13,905 nucleotides of DNA from Bacteroidota bacterium (GTDB taxonomy: Bacteria > Bacteroidota > Bacteroidia > Bacteroidales > WCHB1-69): the NCBI GenBank assembly GCA_023392945.1, contig JAEWNB010000192.1:1-13905 (forward strand), written 5' to 3'. Below are positions 1-7,604 of the stretch, in pieces. The notes below the pieces were generated by a model. It worked only from the letters and a program-made list of their open reading frames with translations, had not been told where the DNA came from and ran no database searches. Position numbers and translations under genes: made by a program. The stretch's first letter is position 1. Each line of letters opens with the position of its first letter.

Positions 1-1262
1 TTAATATTTGTTTATTACTATTCGTCTCGCAATTGTTTTCACAAACTATTACGCTTGACGGCTGTTATATGGCGGCTAGGAAGAATTACCCTTTGATAAA
101 GCAGTATGACCTTATTGAGCAGTCGAAAGGGTATAATCTTGCTACTGCCGCGAAAGGCTATTTTCCCCAACTTTCTCTGAATGCCAGAGCATCATGGCAA
201 TCTGATGTAACTGAATTTCCTGATGCTTTTATGGTTATAATGAATAAGATGGGTATTGATGGAATTTCATTTCCGGACAAAGATCAATACCGTATTGTCT
301 TGGAGTTATATCAAACCATTTGGGACGGAGGAATGATTTCTGCGATGCAAAAGCAAGTTAAAGCGCAGTCGGAGATTGATAAACAGCGAATTGAGGTTGA
401 CCTTTATACGGTTAACAATCAGATCAACCAGCTCTATTTTGGCATTCTGTTGCTGGATGAGCAGCTGATACAAAATGATCTTTTTCAAAAGGAGCTTCAG
501 CGCAACTACGACCGTATCAGCAGCTATGCCGACAATGGGTTGGCAAATCAATCTGACCTTAATAAAATCAAGGTAGAGATTCTCTCTCGCCGCCAGGCTG
601 CCACAGAAATGAAAAATAGTCGGGATGCTTTTTTGATGATGCTCTCTTTGTTTATTGGCGAAAAACTTGATGAAAATGCCGTATTGGAAAAACCTACGGC
701 TTCCTTGTCAATTTCGGAAGAGATAGTTCGTCCCGAACTTAGACTTTTTGATGCTCAGTTGCAACAGTTTGATAGTCGGAAAAGCGGAATACTTGCGAAA
801 GGAATGCCTACTATAGGACTATTTGCCCAAGGAGCTTATGCTGACCCGGGGTTAAATATGTTCAATAGTGGCTTTCAACCCTATTTCATTGGGGGAATCA
901 ACTTGTCATGGAATTTTGGCAGACTCTATTCCTACAGGGATGAATGCCATAATGTAGAAGTGGGTAAAAAAAGTATAGAAGTGCAAAGGGAAGCTTTTTT
1001 GTTTAACTTAAATCAGAAAATTGTCAAAAGCAACGCAGATATAGAGAAAATCAGGGATTTAATCAAAAATGATGATGAAATCATTCTATTGAGGGAGCAA
1101 ATCAAGGCAGTATCTGAGGCAAAAGTAGAAAACGGGACCATGAGCATTAACGATTTCTTGCAGGATATTGTCCTGGCAGATTTGGCAAAGCAGAATAAGT
1201 CGCTTCATGAAATGCAGTTACTGCTTACGCTTTATCAATTGAAAGTGGAAAAAGGTAAATAG
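1..1262 (+). CDS. TolC-family outer-membrane efflux channel, 5'-partial
   Basis: Outer-membrane channel protein that would form the exit duct of the exporter encoded by the following genes. The frame is open to the left edge: codons from position 3 read NICLLLFVSQLFSQ, the hydrophobic end of a signal peptide, so the true start lies upstream of the window and the TTG at 33 is not the start. The mature part begins near QTITLDGCYMAARKNYP, the usual N-terminal helix of TolC/OEP proteins (LxxCxxxAxxNxP). Long helical stretches suited to the coiled-coil barrel alternate with strand-like segments (AYADPGL, then FIGGINLSWNFG), giving the two-repeat OEP layout. The C-terminal VENGTMSINDFLQDI is also typical. 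About 420 residues are visible. The next gene starts 25 bp downstream on the same strand. Family assignment is firm; the exported substrate cannot be read from the sequence. Confidence 0.9.
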   Translation, partial: NICLLLFVSQLFSQTITLDGCYMAARKNYPLIKQYDLIEQSKGYNLATAAKGYFPQLSLNARASWQSDVTEFPDAFMVIMNKMGIDGISFPDKDQYRIVLELYQTIWDGGMISAMQKQVKAQSEIDKQRIEVDLYTVNNQINQLYFGILLLDEQLIQNDLFQKELQRNYDRISSYADNGLANQSDLNKIKVEILSRRQAATEMKNSRDAFLMMLSLFIGEKLDENAVLEKPTASLSISEEIVRPELRLFDAQLQQFDSRKSGILAKGMPTIGLFAQGAYADPGLNMFNSGFQPYFIGGINLSWNFGRLYSYRDECHNVEVGKKSIEVQREAFLFNLNQKIVKSNADIEKIRDLIKNDDEIILLREQIKAVSEAKVENGTMSINDFLQDIVLADLAKQNKSLHEMQLLLTLYQLKVEKGK

Positions 1263-1287
1263 TAATAATTTTTAATAATATAATAAA

Positions 1288-2193
1288 ATGAAAACAACTC
1301 ATGTCAGAATTATCTTACTAGTTTCTTGTTTAATAGTATGTTTTGCATCTTGCCGCAAATCGGCTGTAAACTATGATGCTGCGGGAACTTTTGAAGCAGT
1401 GGAAGTGATTGTCTCTTCGGAATCAAGCGGAAAGATTTTATTTTTCGATGTGGAAGAGGGTAGGGAGGTCAAATCGGGCGAATTGCTGGGCTATACAGAC
1501 ACTACGCAGCTTTTTCTTAAAAAGCTGCAACTTCAGACCAGTGCCAAGGCGGTTTCAAGCAGAAAGTCAGATGTTGGCAAACAGGTCGCCGCTCTTCAGC
1601 AGCAGATTGCCACTGCCAAAGTTGAGAAAAAACGGATCGAAAATCTGTTAAAAGCCAATGCTGCAAACACCAAGCAATTAGATGATGTCAATGCCCAAAT
1701 TACTACGTTGGAAAAGCAACTTGATGCACAGAAATCAATGCTTGAAAATACCAATAGCAGCATTTCAGAGGAGAGTAGTGCTATGGAAATTCAGATTGCA
1801 CAATTAAATGACCAACTAAAGAAATGCTATATTACAAGTCCTATCAATGGTACCATTCTGGTCAAATATGCCGAGCAGGGAGAGTTGGCCATTCCGGGAA
1901 AAGCTCTCTTTAAAGTGGCAGATGTGAGTAATATGATTTTGCGGGCTTATGTGACCTCCGGTCAATTGACAAAGCTGAAAATTGGACAACAGGTGAAAGT
2001 AGGAGCGGATTTTGGCGAAAATGGTATTCGTGAGTACAAAGGAACTATATCGTGGATTTCTTCCAAGTCGGAATTTACCCCCAAGACCATTCAGACTCAG
2101 GATGAACGTGCTAATTTGGTCTATGCTGTCAAAATTAAAGTTAAAAATGATGGCTATCTGAAAATTGGGATGTACGGAGAAGTTAATTTTTAG
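1288..2193 (+). CDS. HlyD/YbhG-like periplasmic adaptor lipoprotein of ABC exporter
   Basis: Membrane fusion (adaptor) subunit linking the inner-membrane ABC permease to the TolC channel. The 301-residue protein opens with a lipoprotein signal peptide whose lipobox ends CFASC, so Cys22 is the probable lipidation site. The first half of a lipoyl/barrel-sandwich domain lies at about 38-75 (VSSESSGKILFFDVEEGREV). A long Gln/Lys/Glu-rich coiled-coil hairpin follows at about 78-178. The second lipoyl half is YITSPINGTILVKYAEQGE (181-199), and a beta-barrel domain runs to the end. The segment FTPKTIQTQDERANLVYAVKI resembles the conserved C-terminal motif of YbhG-type adaptors. Enterobacterial YbhG is not, to my knowledge, a lipoprotein, so anchoring differs here. 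The gene sits 25 bp after the TolC gene and 21 bp before the first ATPase gene. The start at 1288 is chosen because it gives a complete lipoprotein signal directly. Confidence 0.9.
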   Translation: MKTTHVRIILLVSCLIVCFASCRKSAVNYDAAGTFEAVEVIVSSESSGKILFFDVEEGREVKSGELLGYTDTTQLFLKKLQLQTSAKAVSSRKSDVGKQVAALQQQIATAKVEKKRIENLLKANAANTKQLDDVNAQITTLEKQLDAQKSMLENTNSSISEESSAMEIQIAQLNDQLKKCYITSPINGTILVKYAEQGELAIPGKALFKVADVSNMILRAYVTSGQLTKLKIGQQVKVGADFGENGIREYKGTISWISSKSEFTPKTIQTQDERANLVYAVKIKVKNDGYLKIGMYGEVNF

Positions 2194-2214
2194 GGGCATG
2201 TAATAAAGAGTTAA

Positions 2215-3159
2215 ATGTCAAATAGCATGATTACTGCAAATAATATCAAAAAGAAATATGGCAAGGTGGAAGCTTTGAATAATATCTCTTTCGAGGTAAA
2301 TAAGGGAAATATTTTCGGCATTATTGGTCCTGACGGGGCCGGAAAAACCACCCTGTTTCGTATTCTCACTACGTTGCTTTTGGCTGATAGCGGTAGTGCA
2401 ACTGTTAACGGACTTGACGTCATAAAGGAGTTCCGTCAGATTAGAAACAGCATTGGCTATATGCCGGGGAAATTTTCACTTTATCAGGATTTGTCTGTGG
2501 AGGAAAATCTCAATTTTTATGCCAGCATCTTCAATACCACTATTGAAGAAAACTACGCGATGATAAAGGAAATCTATCAACAGCTTGAACCTTTCAAAAC
2601 CCGCCGTGCAGGGGCACTTTCGGGGGGGATGAAACAGAAGTTGGCACTCTGTTGTGCGCTGATTCATAAACCCGTTGTTTTGTTCTTAGATGAACCTACT
2701 ACCGGTGTGGATCCTGTTTCCAGAAAAGAGTTCTGGGAAATGCTAAAGAGAATTAAAAAAGAAGGAATTACCATTATGGTATCCACTTCTTATATGGATG
2801 AAGCCGGTCTTTGTGACCGTATTGCCCTGATTCAAAATGGCTCTTTTCTCAAAGTGGATACTCCTCAAAATATTGTTAGTCAGTATTGTGAAACCCTTTG
2901 GGCAGCTTCTTCGGACAATATGTCTAAATTACTCACTGCTCTGAAAGATTTTCCGGTAGTTAAAAAATGTTATCCTTTCGGTGATGTACATCATATTACT
3001 ATCGACCTTCAACAAAACAGTTTGATAGGTGCTTCATCTCTCCCGTATACACCAGACTTGCTGAAAGAAGAGCTTGAAAAATTGGGACATTGCGGGGTTA
3101 TAGTGAATAAAATAGAGCCTACTATTGAAGATTGTTTCATGGAACTCTCAATAAAGTAA
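2215..3159 (+). CDS. ABC exporter ATPase, equivalent to N-terminal half of YbhF
   Basis: Cytoplasmic ATP-binding subunit of an ABC-2 type exporter, 314 residues. Walker A is GPDGAGKTT (38-46), the signature is LSGGM (135-139), and Walker B is VVLFLDE (154-160) with catalytic Glu160, followed by the D-loop GVDP. Two normally conserved positions are changed: the Q-loop reads GYMPGKFSLY with Gly85 instead of Gln, and the switch motif reads VSTSYMDEA with Ser192 instead of His. As I recall them, the GPDGAGKTT form and the altered switch motif resemble the N-terminal half of the double ATPase YbhF, and the next gene matches the C-terminal half. About 90 residues follow the nucleotide-binding domain as a regulatory tail. 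The ATG at 2215 is used; Met5 at 2227 is an alternative. A run of seven G (2632-2638) encodes part of the signature. Confidence 0.9.
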   Translation: MSNSMITANNIKKKYGKVEALNNISFEVNKGNIFGIIGPDGAGKTTLFRILTTLLLADSGSATVNGLDVIKEFRQIRNSIGYMPGKFSLYQDLSVEENLNFYASIFNTTIEENYAMIKEIYQQLEPFKTRRAGALSGGMKQKLALCCALIHKPVVLFLDEPTTGVDPVSRKEFWEMLKRIKKEGITIMVSTSYMDEAGLCDRIALIQNGSFLKVDTPQNIVSQYCETLWAASSDNMSKLLTALKDFPVVKKCYPFGDVHHITIDLQQNSLIGASSLPYTPDLLKEELEKLGHCGVIVNKIEPTIEDCFMELSIK

Positions 3160-3189
3160 ATCAAGTAAAGATTATAATAGTAATAAACA

Positions 3190-3969
3190 ATGAATATGCC
3201 TGATGACAAGCTCTTTCCACAGTCTGCCGACAACAGAGAAATGTCTATAGTAGCCAACGAACTCACCAAGCGATTTGGTTCTTTCACTGCTGTTGACCAT
3301 ATCAGTTTTGATGTTAAGAAAGGCGAAATATTTGGTTTTTTGGGGGCAAACGGTGCGGGGAAAACTACTGCAATGAAAATGCTTTGCGGATTGAGTAAGC
3401 CAACTTCCGGTAAAGCCACAGTTGCAGGTTTTGATGTTACCACTCAATCGGAACAAATTAAAAAAAATATCGGCTACATGAGCCAGAAGTTTTCTCTTTA
3501 TGAAGATTTAAAGGTATGGGAAAATATGCGGCTCTATGCCGGAATATACGGAGTGGAGGAAAAAGCTATTAATTCCCGTATTGATGAGTTTTTGGAACAA
3601 TTGGGATTTCAGAATGAAAAAAATAGTATGGTCAAATCACTCCCTTTGGGTTGGAAACAGAAACTGGCTTTTACAGTTTCTATTATTCATAAACCCGGAA
3701 TAGTGTTTCTGGATGAACCTACCGGAGGAGTAGATCCGGCTTCGCGCCGACAGTTTTGGGAGTTGATTTATCAGACTGCCGATAAAGGAATTACTGTATT
3801 TGTGACCACTCACTATATGGACGAAGCCGAATATTGTGACCGAATATCCATCATGGTAGATGGAAAAATTGTAAAATTAGATACTCCCGGAAATTTGAAA
3901 AAGGAGTTTGCAGCTAAAAATATGGATGAAGTGTTCCGTCTGCTGGCCAGAAAAGCAATAAGAAATTAA
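3190..3969 (+). CDS. ABC exporter ATPase, equivalent to C-terminal half of YbhF
   Basis: Second cytoplasmic ATPase of the exporter, 259 residues. Walker A is GANGAGKTT (52-60), the Q-loop is GYMSQKFSLY with Gln99, Walker B is GIVFLDE (170-176) with Glu176, and the switch His is present in VTTHYMDEA (His208). The signature, however, is LPLGW (151-155) rather than LSGGQ, a change I recall as also typical of the C-terminal half of YbhF. It therefore has intact Walker A/B, Q-loop and switch residues and a degenerate signature, the reverse of its neighbour. The two are best read as an obligate heterodimer. It begins 30 bp after the preceding gene and ends 11 bp before the first permease gene. The ATG at 3190 gives an N-terminal extension of about 17 residues before the domain; Met18 at 3241 would give a compact domain start and cannot be excluded. 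Confidence 0.9.
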   Translation: MNMPDDKLFPQSADNREMSIVANELTKRFGSFTAVDHISFDVKKGEIFGFLGANGAGKTTAMKMLCGLSKPTSGKATVAGFDVTTQSEQIKKNIGYMSQKFSLYEDLKVWENMRLYAGIYGVEEKAINSRIDEFLEQLGFQNEKNSMVKSLPLGWKQKLAFTVSIIHKPGIVFLDEPTGGVDPASRRQFWELIYQTADKGITVFVTTHYMDEAEYCDRISIMVDGKIVKLDTPGNLKKEFAAKNMDEVFRLLARKAIRN

Positions 3970-3980
3970 ATGAATAAAAA

Positions 3981-5108
3981 ATGAAAAAGACAGCTCATTC
4001 TGCTTTTTACTCTTTTGCCCTGAAAGAATTTTATCACATCTTTCGTGACAGGTGGACAACCATCATTTTGCTGATAATGCCGATTCTGATGATTATCCTT
4101 TTTGGATTTGCTATCACTACCGAAGTTAAAAATGCCAAGATCGCCATTTTGGATCTTTCTCAAGATGCCGCCACTCACGCCATTGTAAACAAACTGGGCA
4201 CCAGCGAATATTTCATCATCGATCGCTATCTCCATTCAAAGGATGAGGTGGATGAGATTTTTAAAGAAGGGGATATCGGTATGGTTGTGGTTTTTAGTGA
4301 AAATTTTTATGAAAATATGATGCATACGGGCAATGCCCAAATAGAGCTTATAGCCGATGGTAGTGACCCTAATTCTGCGTTAACGTTGACTCGCTATGCC
4401 ACTGCTCTGATAGCAACCTACCAACAAGAGATATTGGCAACGCCTGAATTACAAATGCCATTTCAGATTAACAGTGAAGTGAAATTTCTCTATAATCCTA
4501 CTCTCAAAGGGGCTTATAATACTGTCCCGGGGGTGATGGGAATGGTGCTGATGCTGATCTGTGCCATGATGACTGCCGTTTCCATTGCTCGTGAAAAAGA
4601 ATTGGGAACGATGGAAATTTTGCTGGTGTCGCCTCTAAAACCTATTACCATCATCCTTTCAAAAACGGTGCCCTATATTGTTTTGTCATTAATAAATCTT
4701 GGTACTTTGCTTTTACTTTCGGTATTTGCACTTAAAGTTCCTATTGCGGGAAGTCTGGGGCTGATCATATTTATTTCCCTTGTTTTCATTTTTGTCTCGC
4801 TTGCTCTGGGGTTGCTTATCTCTACTGTTGCTAAGTCACAAATGGTGGCAATGCTCATATCGGGGGTGATTCTGATGCTGCCTGTAATTTTGCTTTCCGG
4901 TATTATTTTTCCTACCGAAAGTATGAATCTGTTTTTCCTTTGGCTTTCTAAAATTATCCCTGCCAACTGGTATATCTCCGCTATTAAAAAAGTGATGATT
5001 CAAGGCTTGGGATTTACTTCGGTGATCAAGGAACTATCTATTCTTGCAGGAATGGCAATCCTATTAGTTGCCATCAGCCTCAAAAAATTTAAAGTAAGAT
5101 TATCATGA
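3981..5108 (+). CDS. ABC-2 permease, YbhS-like
   Basis: Inner-membrane permease subunit of the exporter, 375 residues, close to the size of enterobacterial YbhS. One N-terminal membrane helix is seen at about 26-46 (after FRDRW). A large extracytoplasmic domain of about 130 residues follows (47-180), then five more helices at about 181-202, 228-250, 258-281, 287-309 and 350-366. The motif REKELGTMEILLVSP (204-218), just after the second helix, is the conserved ABC-2 segment expected to contact the ATPases. The last helix is followed by a short basic tail (KKFKVRLS). The ATG at 3981 is preceded by an A-rich stretch, as at other starts here. The next gene begins 19 bp downstream. Together with that permease it probably forms the heterodimeric channel. 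The substrate is unknown; YbhFSR has been linked to drug and cation export. Confidence 0.9.
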   Translation: MKKTAHSAFYSFALKEFYHIFRDRWTTIILLIMPILMIILFGFAITTEVKNAKIAILDLSQDAATHAIVNKLGTSEYFIIDRYLHSKDEVDEIFKEGDIGMVVVFSENFYENMMHTGNAQIELIADGSDPNSALTLTRYATALIATYQQEILATPELQMPFQINSEVKFLYNPTLKGAYNTVPGVMGMVLMLICAMMTAVSIAREKELGTMEILLVSPLKPITIILSKTVPYIVLSLINLGTLLLLSVFALKVPIAGSLGLIIFISLVFIFVSLALGLLISTVAKSQMVAMLISGVILMLPVILLSGIIFPTESMNLFFLWLSKIIPANWYISAIKKVMIQGLGFTSVIKELSILAGMAILLVAISLKKFKVRLS

Positions 5109-5127
5109 TTAAAAAAATATTACTATC

Positions 5128-6243
5128 ATGCTGAAATATTTGCTGGAAAAGGAATTTAAACAGTTTATAAGAAACAGATTTCTTCCAAAATTTGTGATTA
5201 TCTTTCCATTTGCTGCTCTGGCGATCTTTCCGCTGGTTGCCAATATGGAGATTAAAAATAGTAAATTGGCAGTGGTGAACCACGACAATAGCACTCTCTC
5301 TGTCCGTTTGATTGAAAAGATAAAATCCTCCGGCTATTTTATTATAACAGATGTTTCCAATAGCAAATCCCATATTTATGATTGTATAGAAGAGGGAAAG
5401 GCTGACGAGGTACTTGAAATTCCTGCAGGGTTTGAAACTGATCTTATCAAAGAAAATAAAACAAAAGTGATGATTTCCGCCAATGCCGTCAACGGGATGA
5501 AAGCCGGTTTGAGCAGCGCCTATCTTGGTGAAATTATTGCTGATTTCAACGGGGAGATAAGGATGGAGCTGATGCAACCCTCTAATCGATTGTCAGTCCC
5601 TAAATTTTCAATCATTCCTTTATACCGCTATAATCCTATGATGAAATCTCTCTACAATATGATTCCGGCCTTGTTGGTTATGTTAATGGCAATGGTTTGC
5701 GGATTCTTGCCGGCACTGAATATTGTGGGTGAAAAGGAAAATGGAACCATTGAGCAAATGAATGTTACTCCCGTTAATAAATTTACTCTCATTCTTTCTA
5801 AACTGATTCCTTTCTGGTTGGTGGGTTTTATTGCCCTGACTATCTGTATATTTGTGGCTTGGCTCTTTTACGGTTTTTTTCCGTCGGGAAATGTAATGAC
5901 AATCTATTTGTTTGAAGCCGTTTTTGTTTTGGCAATGTCCGGTTTTGGTCTGGTGATTTCTAATTATGCCAAAACTATCCAGCAGGCAATGTTCATCATG
6001 TTTTTCTTTGTGCTTACCTTTATTTTCCTGAGCGGTCTGTACACCCCCTTTTCCAATATGCCGCAATGGGCACAGGTACTCGGCCATTTCAGCCCGTTAA
6101 AGTACATTATTCAGGTGATAAGACTAATATATCTCAAAGGTAGTGGTTTTCTTGAAATGATGCCCCAGTTCTTTGCTTTGCTCGGATTGGCAATGTTCTT
6201 CAATATCTGGGCTGTTTTTAGCTACAGAAAAAGAGGAAGTTGA
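5128..6243 (+). CDS. ABC-2 permease, YbhR-like
   Basis: Second inner-membrane permease and last gene of the exporter operon, 371 residues, close to the size of YbhR. It has the same topology as its neighbour: an N-terminal helix at about 19-39, an extracytoplasmic domain (40-175), and five C-terminal helices at about 178-199, 222-246, 259-279, 286-306 and 344-365. The motif GEKENGTIEQMNVTP (201-215) is the counterpart of REKELGT in the first permease. LSGLYTPFSNMPQW (301-314) resembles the conserved loop of the ABC2_membrane_3 family. The ATG at 5128 follows the previous stop by 19 bp. The gene converges on the opposite-strand hydrolase with only 17 bp between stop codons, and no stem-loop terminator is visible in that gap. 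Family assignment is firm; the S/R assignment rests on gene order and length. Confidence 0.9.
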   Translation: MLKYLLEKEFKQFIRNRFLPKFVIIFPFAALAIFPLVANMEIKNSKLAVVNHDNSTLSVRLIEKIKSSGYFIITDVSNSKSHIYDCIEEGKADEVLEIPAGFETDLIKENKTKVMISANAVNGMKAGLSSAYLGEIIADFNGEIRMELMQPSNRLSVPKFSIIPLYRYNPMMKSLYNMIPALLVMLMAMVCGFLPALNIVGEKENGTIEQMNVTPVNKFTLILSKLIPFWLVGFIALTICIFVAWLFYGFFPSGNVMTIYLFEAVFVLAMSGFGLVISNYAKTIQQAMFIMFFFVLTFIFLSGLYTPFSNMPQWAQVLGHFSPLKYIIQVIRLIYLKGSGFLEMMPQFFALLGLAMFFNIWAVFSYRKRGS

Positions 6244-6260
6244 TAGGTCGCTCTATTAAT

Positions 6261-7214
6261 TTATCTTTCTGCCTTTTTCAGAAAATCAGACACAACTTTT
6301 AGATATTCATCTTCCTTCTCGATATGATGGGAATGAGAGGCATCTTTGAAAACATATATTTCTGAACCTTGAATTTTGCTTTGGTAATAAGCTGTAGTCC
6401 ATGGGGTTGCTTCATCAAATTCTCCGCAGGTGAACAATACCGGGCATTTGATTTTATGGAGCTGATCTGTCAGATCGGTCTCTTTCAAGGTGCCGTTTAA
6501 AGTAAATTCGCTGGGACCAATCATATAGCCGTAAATGTCACTGCTCGATTTCTCCAGTGTGGCAATTAAGTATGGAGGCCAGGGATCAAGCCGGCAGAGA
6601 TGTTTATTGTAAAAGATTGTCATTGCTTCCTGATATGCCGGTGAGGCAAAGTTGCCACTTTTTTCATATTTGGCGATGGTATCTTGTATGGAAACAGGGA
6701 GTTGTGAAACCCATTTTTTCTGGTCGGCAATCCATCTTGGAGAACTTAAATAAGCTCCCGAAAAGATAAGACTGACAATACCTTTTGGATTTTTCTCTAT
6801 CATATAACTTGCCGCCAGCATGCTTCCCCATGACTGACCTAAAATATGGAGTTTGTCGAGATGCAACGCCGTGCGAACCTGTTCAAGCTCTTCCACAAAA
6901 CGCGGCAAATTCCATAACGAACTATCAGAAGGCTTGTCGGAATTTCCACATCCCAGTTGGTCGTAAAAGATGACCGGTCGATCTTTCGCAACTTCTTCAA
7001 GGGGTTGTAAATAGTCATGAGGGGCTCCGGGACCACCATGCAAAACCAATAAAGGAATTCCTTTTTTATCGGCTCCGCAGATTTTGTACCATACTTTTCC
7101 GCCGGTTACTTCTATATAGCCTTCCTCTGTTTTTGGTAAGTTATTCTCTTTCTTAGAATTACAGGAAAATAATACGATGGTCATCATGGCTAATATTAGT
7201 AAGTTTAATTTCAT
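6261..7214 (-). CDS. Lipoprotein proline iminopeptidase-like alpha/beta hydrolase (S33)
   Basis: Predicted alpha/beta-hydrolase of the proline iminopeptidase family, whose members remove N-terminal Pro (or other residues) from peptides; 317 residues. The N-terminus has a lipoprotein signal with lipobox VLFSC (Cys18), so the enzyme should be exported and membrane-anchored rather than cytoplasmic like classic prolyl aminopeptidases. The oxyanion-hole motif HGGPGAPHDYL is at 59-69, followed by YDQLGCGNSD (84-93). The nucleophile elbow is GQSWGSM with Ser128. A helical cap spans about 155-245. The predicted catalytic Asp is Asp267 (CGEFDEATP) and the His is His294 (DASHSHHIE). Family members usually have GGSWG; here the second residue is Gln. 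It is monocistronic in this window, convergent with the exporter operon and divergent from the barrel gene. Exact substrate preference (Pro-peptides or another amide/ester) is uncertain. Confidence 0.85.
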   Translation of the reverse strand: MKLNLLILAMMTIVLFSCNSKKENNLPKTEEGYIEVTGGKVWYKICGADKKGIPLLVLHGGPGAPHDYLQPLEEVAKDRPVIFYDQLGCGNSDKPSDSSLWNLPRFVEELEQVRTALHLDKLHILGQSWGSMLAASYMIEKNPKGIVSLIFSGAYLSSPRWIADQKKWVSQLPVSIQDTIAKYEKSGNFASPAYQEAMTIFYNKHLCRLDPWPPYLIATLEKSSSDIYGYMIGPSEFTLNGTLKETDLTDQLHKIKCPVLFTCGEFDEATPWTTAYYQSKIQGSEIYVFKDASHSHHIEKEDEYLKVVSDFLKKAER

Positions 7215-7228
7215 TTATATTTTTTTTA

Positions 7229-7236
7229 CAAAAATA
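7229..7236 (-). promoter_or_regulatory. Possible -7 box of the hydrolase gene
   Basis: On the minus strand this reads TATTTTTG, matching the Bacteroidota -7 consensus TAnnTTTG, 14 bp upstream of the hydrolase ATG. It would give a leader of only about ten bases. No convincing TTTG -33 element is visible at the right distance, so the call rests on one box in AT-rich DNA. Confidence 0.3.
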
Positions 7237-7278
7237 AAAATAGTTTATATTAAAAGGATTATGAAATGAAAAAATTAT

Positions 7279-7348
7279 CTATCGGAGCAATTTACGCACT
7301 TTCATCCCCTGAAGAAAATGATACTTATTAGGAATAAGTTTCCGATAG
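7279..7348. other. Nested inverted repeats (possible RNA fold)
   Basis: CTATCGGA at 7279-7286 is the exact reverse complement of TCCGATAG at 7341-7348 (8 bp). Inside this pair, and directly against its right arm, ACTTATT (7323-7329) and AATAAGT (7333-7339) form a 7-bp hairpin with a three-base loop AGG. Together they would fold into a two-stem element on either strand. The base pairing is seen directly; function and strand are not known. Confidence 0.4.
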
Positions 7349-7368
7349 TTTTACACATCTCCTGCAAA

Positions 7369-7388
7369 TCGGAGGGGGATTTCTCCGA
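7369..7388. other. Hairpin TCGGAG / CTCCGA
   Basis: A perfect 6-bp inverted repeat with an eight-base spacer, GC-rich for this AT-rich neighbourhood. An alternative pairing exists between CTCC (7359-7362) and GGAG (7371-7374), so the site could switch between two stems. There is no T-run after it on the plus strand, so it is not a standard terminator. Confidence 0.35.
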
Positions 7389-7540
7389 AGATTCGTCAAT
7401 CGATTCTCATGAAAGCGCCTGCAGATTATTAGCGGAGAGCCCAACATTGAATCAAAACGAATCATGGAAGCCACAAAAATAAAATAATATATGAATTACT
7501 ATAATTCGTGATTTTTTTAAAGTGCTATTTTTTTATTTTT

Positions 7541-7548
7541 TATATTTG
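7541..7548 (+). promoter_or_regulatory. Possible -7 box (TATATTTG) upstream of the barrel gene
   Basis: TATATTTG is an exact TAnnTTTG match, the -7 element of the Bacteroidota housekeeping sigma factor. It lies 107 bp before the start codon of the tandem-barrel gene and would leave a leader of roughly 100 bases. No clear TTTG is seen about 20 bp upstream, so support is one-sided. Confidence 0.3.
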
Positions 7549-7604
7549 CCAAGAATATTGCGAAGATAAAATAGGCAAGAATTAGATTCTTTATTGAGAA
7601 GATT

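Noticed and set aside
33..35. TTG as start codon of the TolC-like gene
   Set aside because: The frame stays open to the window edge and the codons before it encode the hydrophobic core of a signal peptide, so the gene starts upstream of the window.
3009..3456. Two open frames opposite the junction of the two ATPase genes (144 and 94 codons)
   Set aside because: They lie antisense to well-supported ABC genes, overlap each other in different frames, and show no family resemblance or start context.
5105..5134. ATG overlapping the first permease stop codon as a coupled start
   Set aside because: It opens a frame of only nine codons before TGA and is out of frame with the second permease; the ATG at 5128 begins the conserved protein.
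6244..6260. Bidirectional terminator between the exporter operon and the hydrolase gene
   Set aside because: The gap is 17 bp and contains no inverted repeat or T-run.
7266..7331. Plus-strand open frame of 21 codons (starting MKKLSIG)
   Set aside because: Too short, no recognisable peptide family, and it runs through the inverted-repeat element.
7328..7465. Minus-strand open frame of 45 codons in the intergenic core
   Set aside because: It is Arg-rich and contains a CRRF...CRRC pattern, but this follows from the repeated DNA itself. It has no signal or known domain, and the inverted repeats explain the sequence better.
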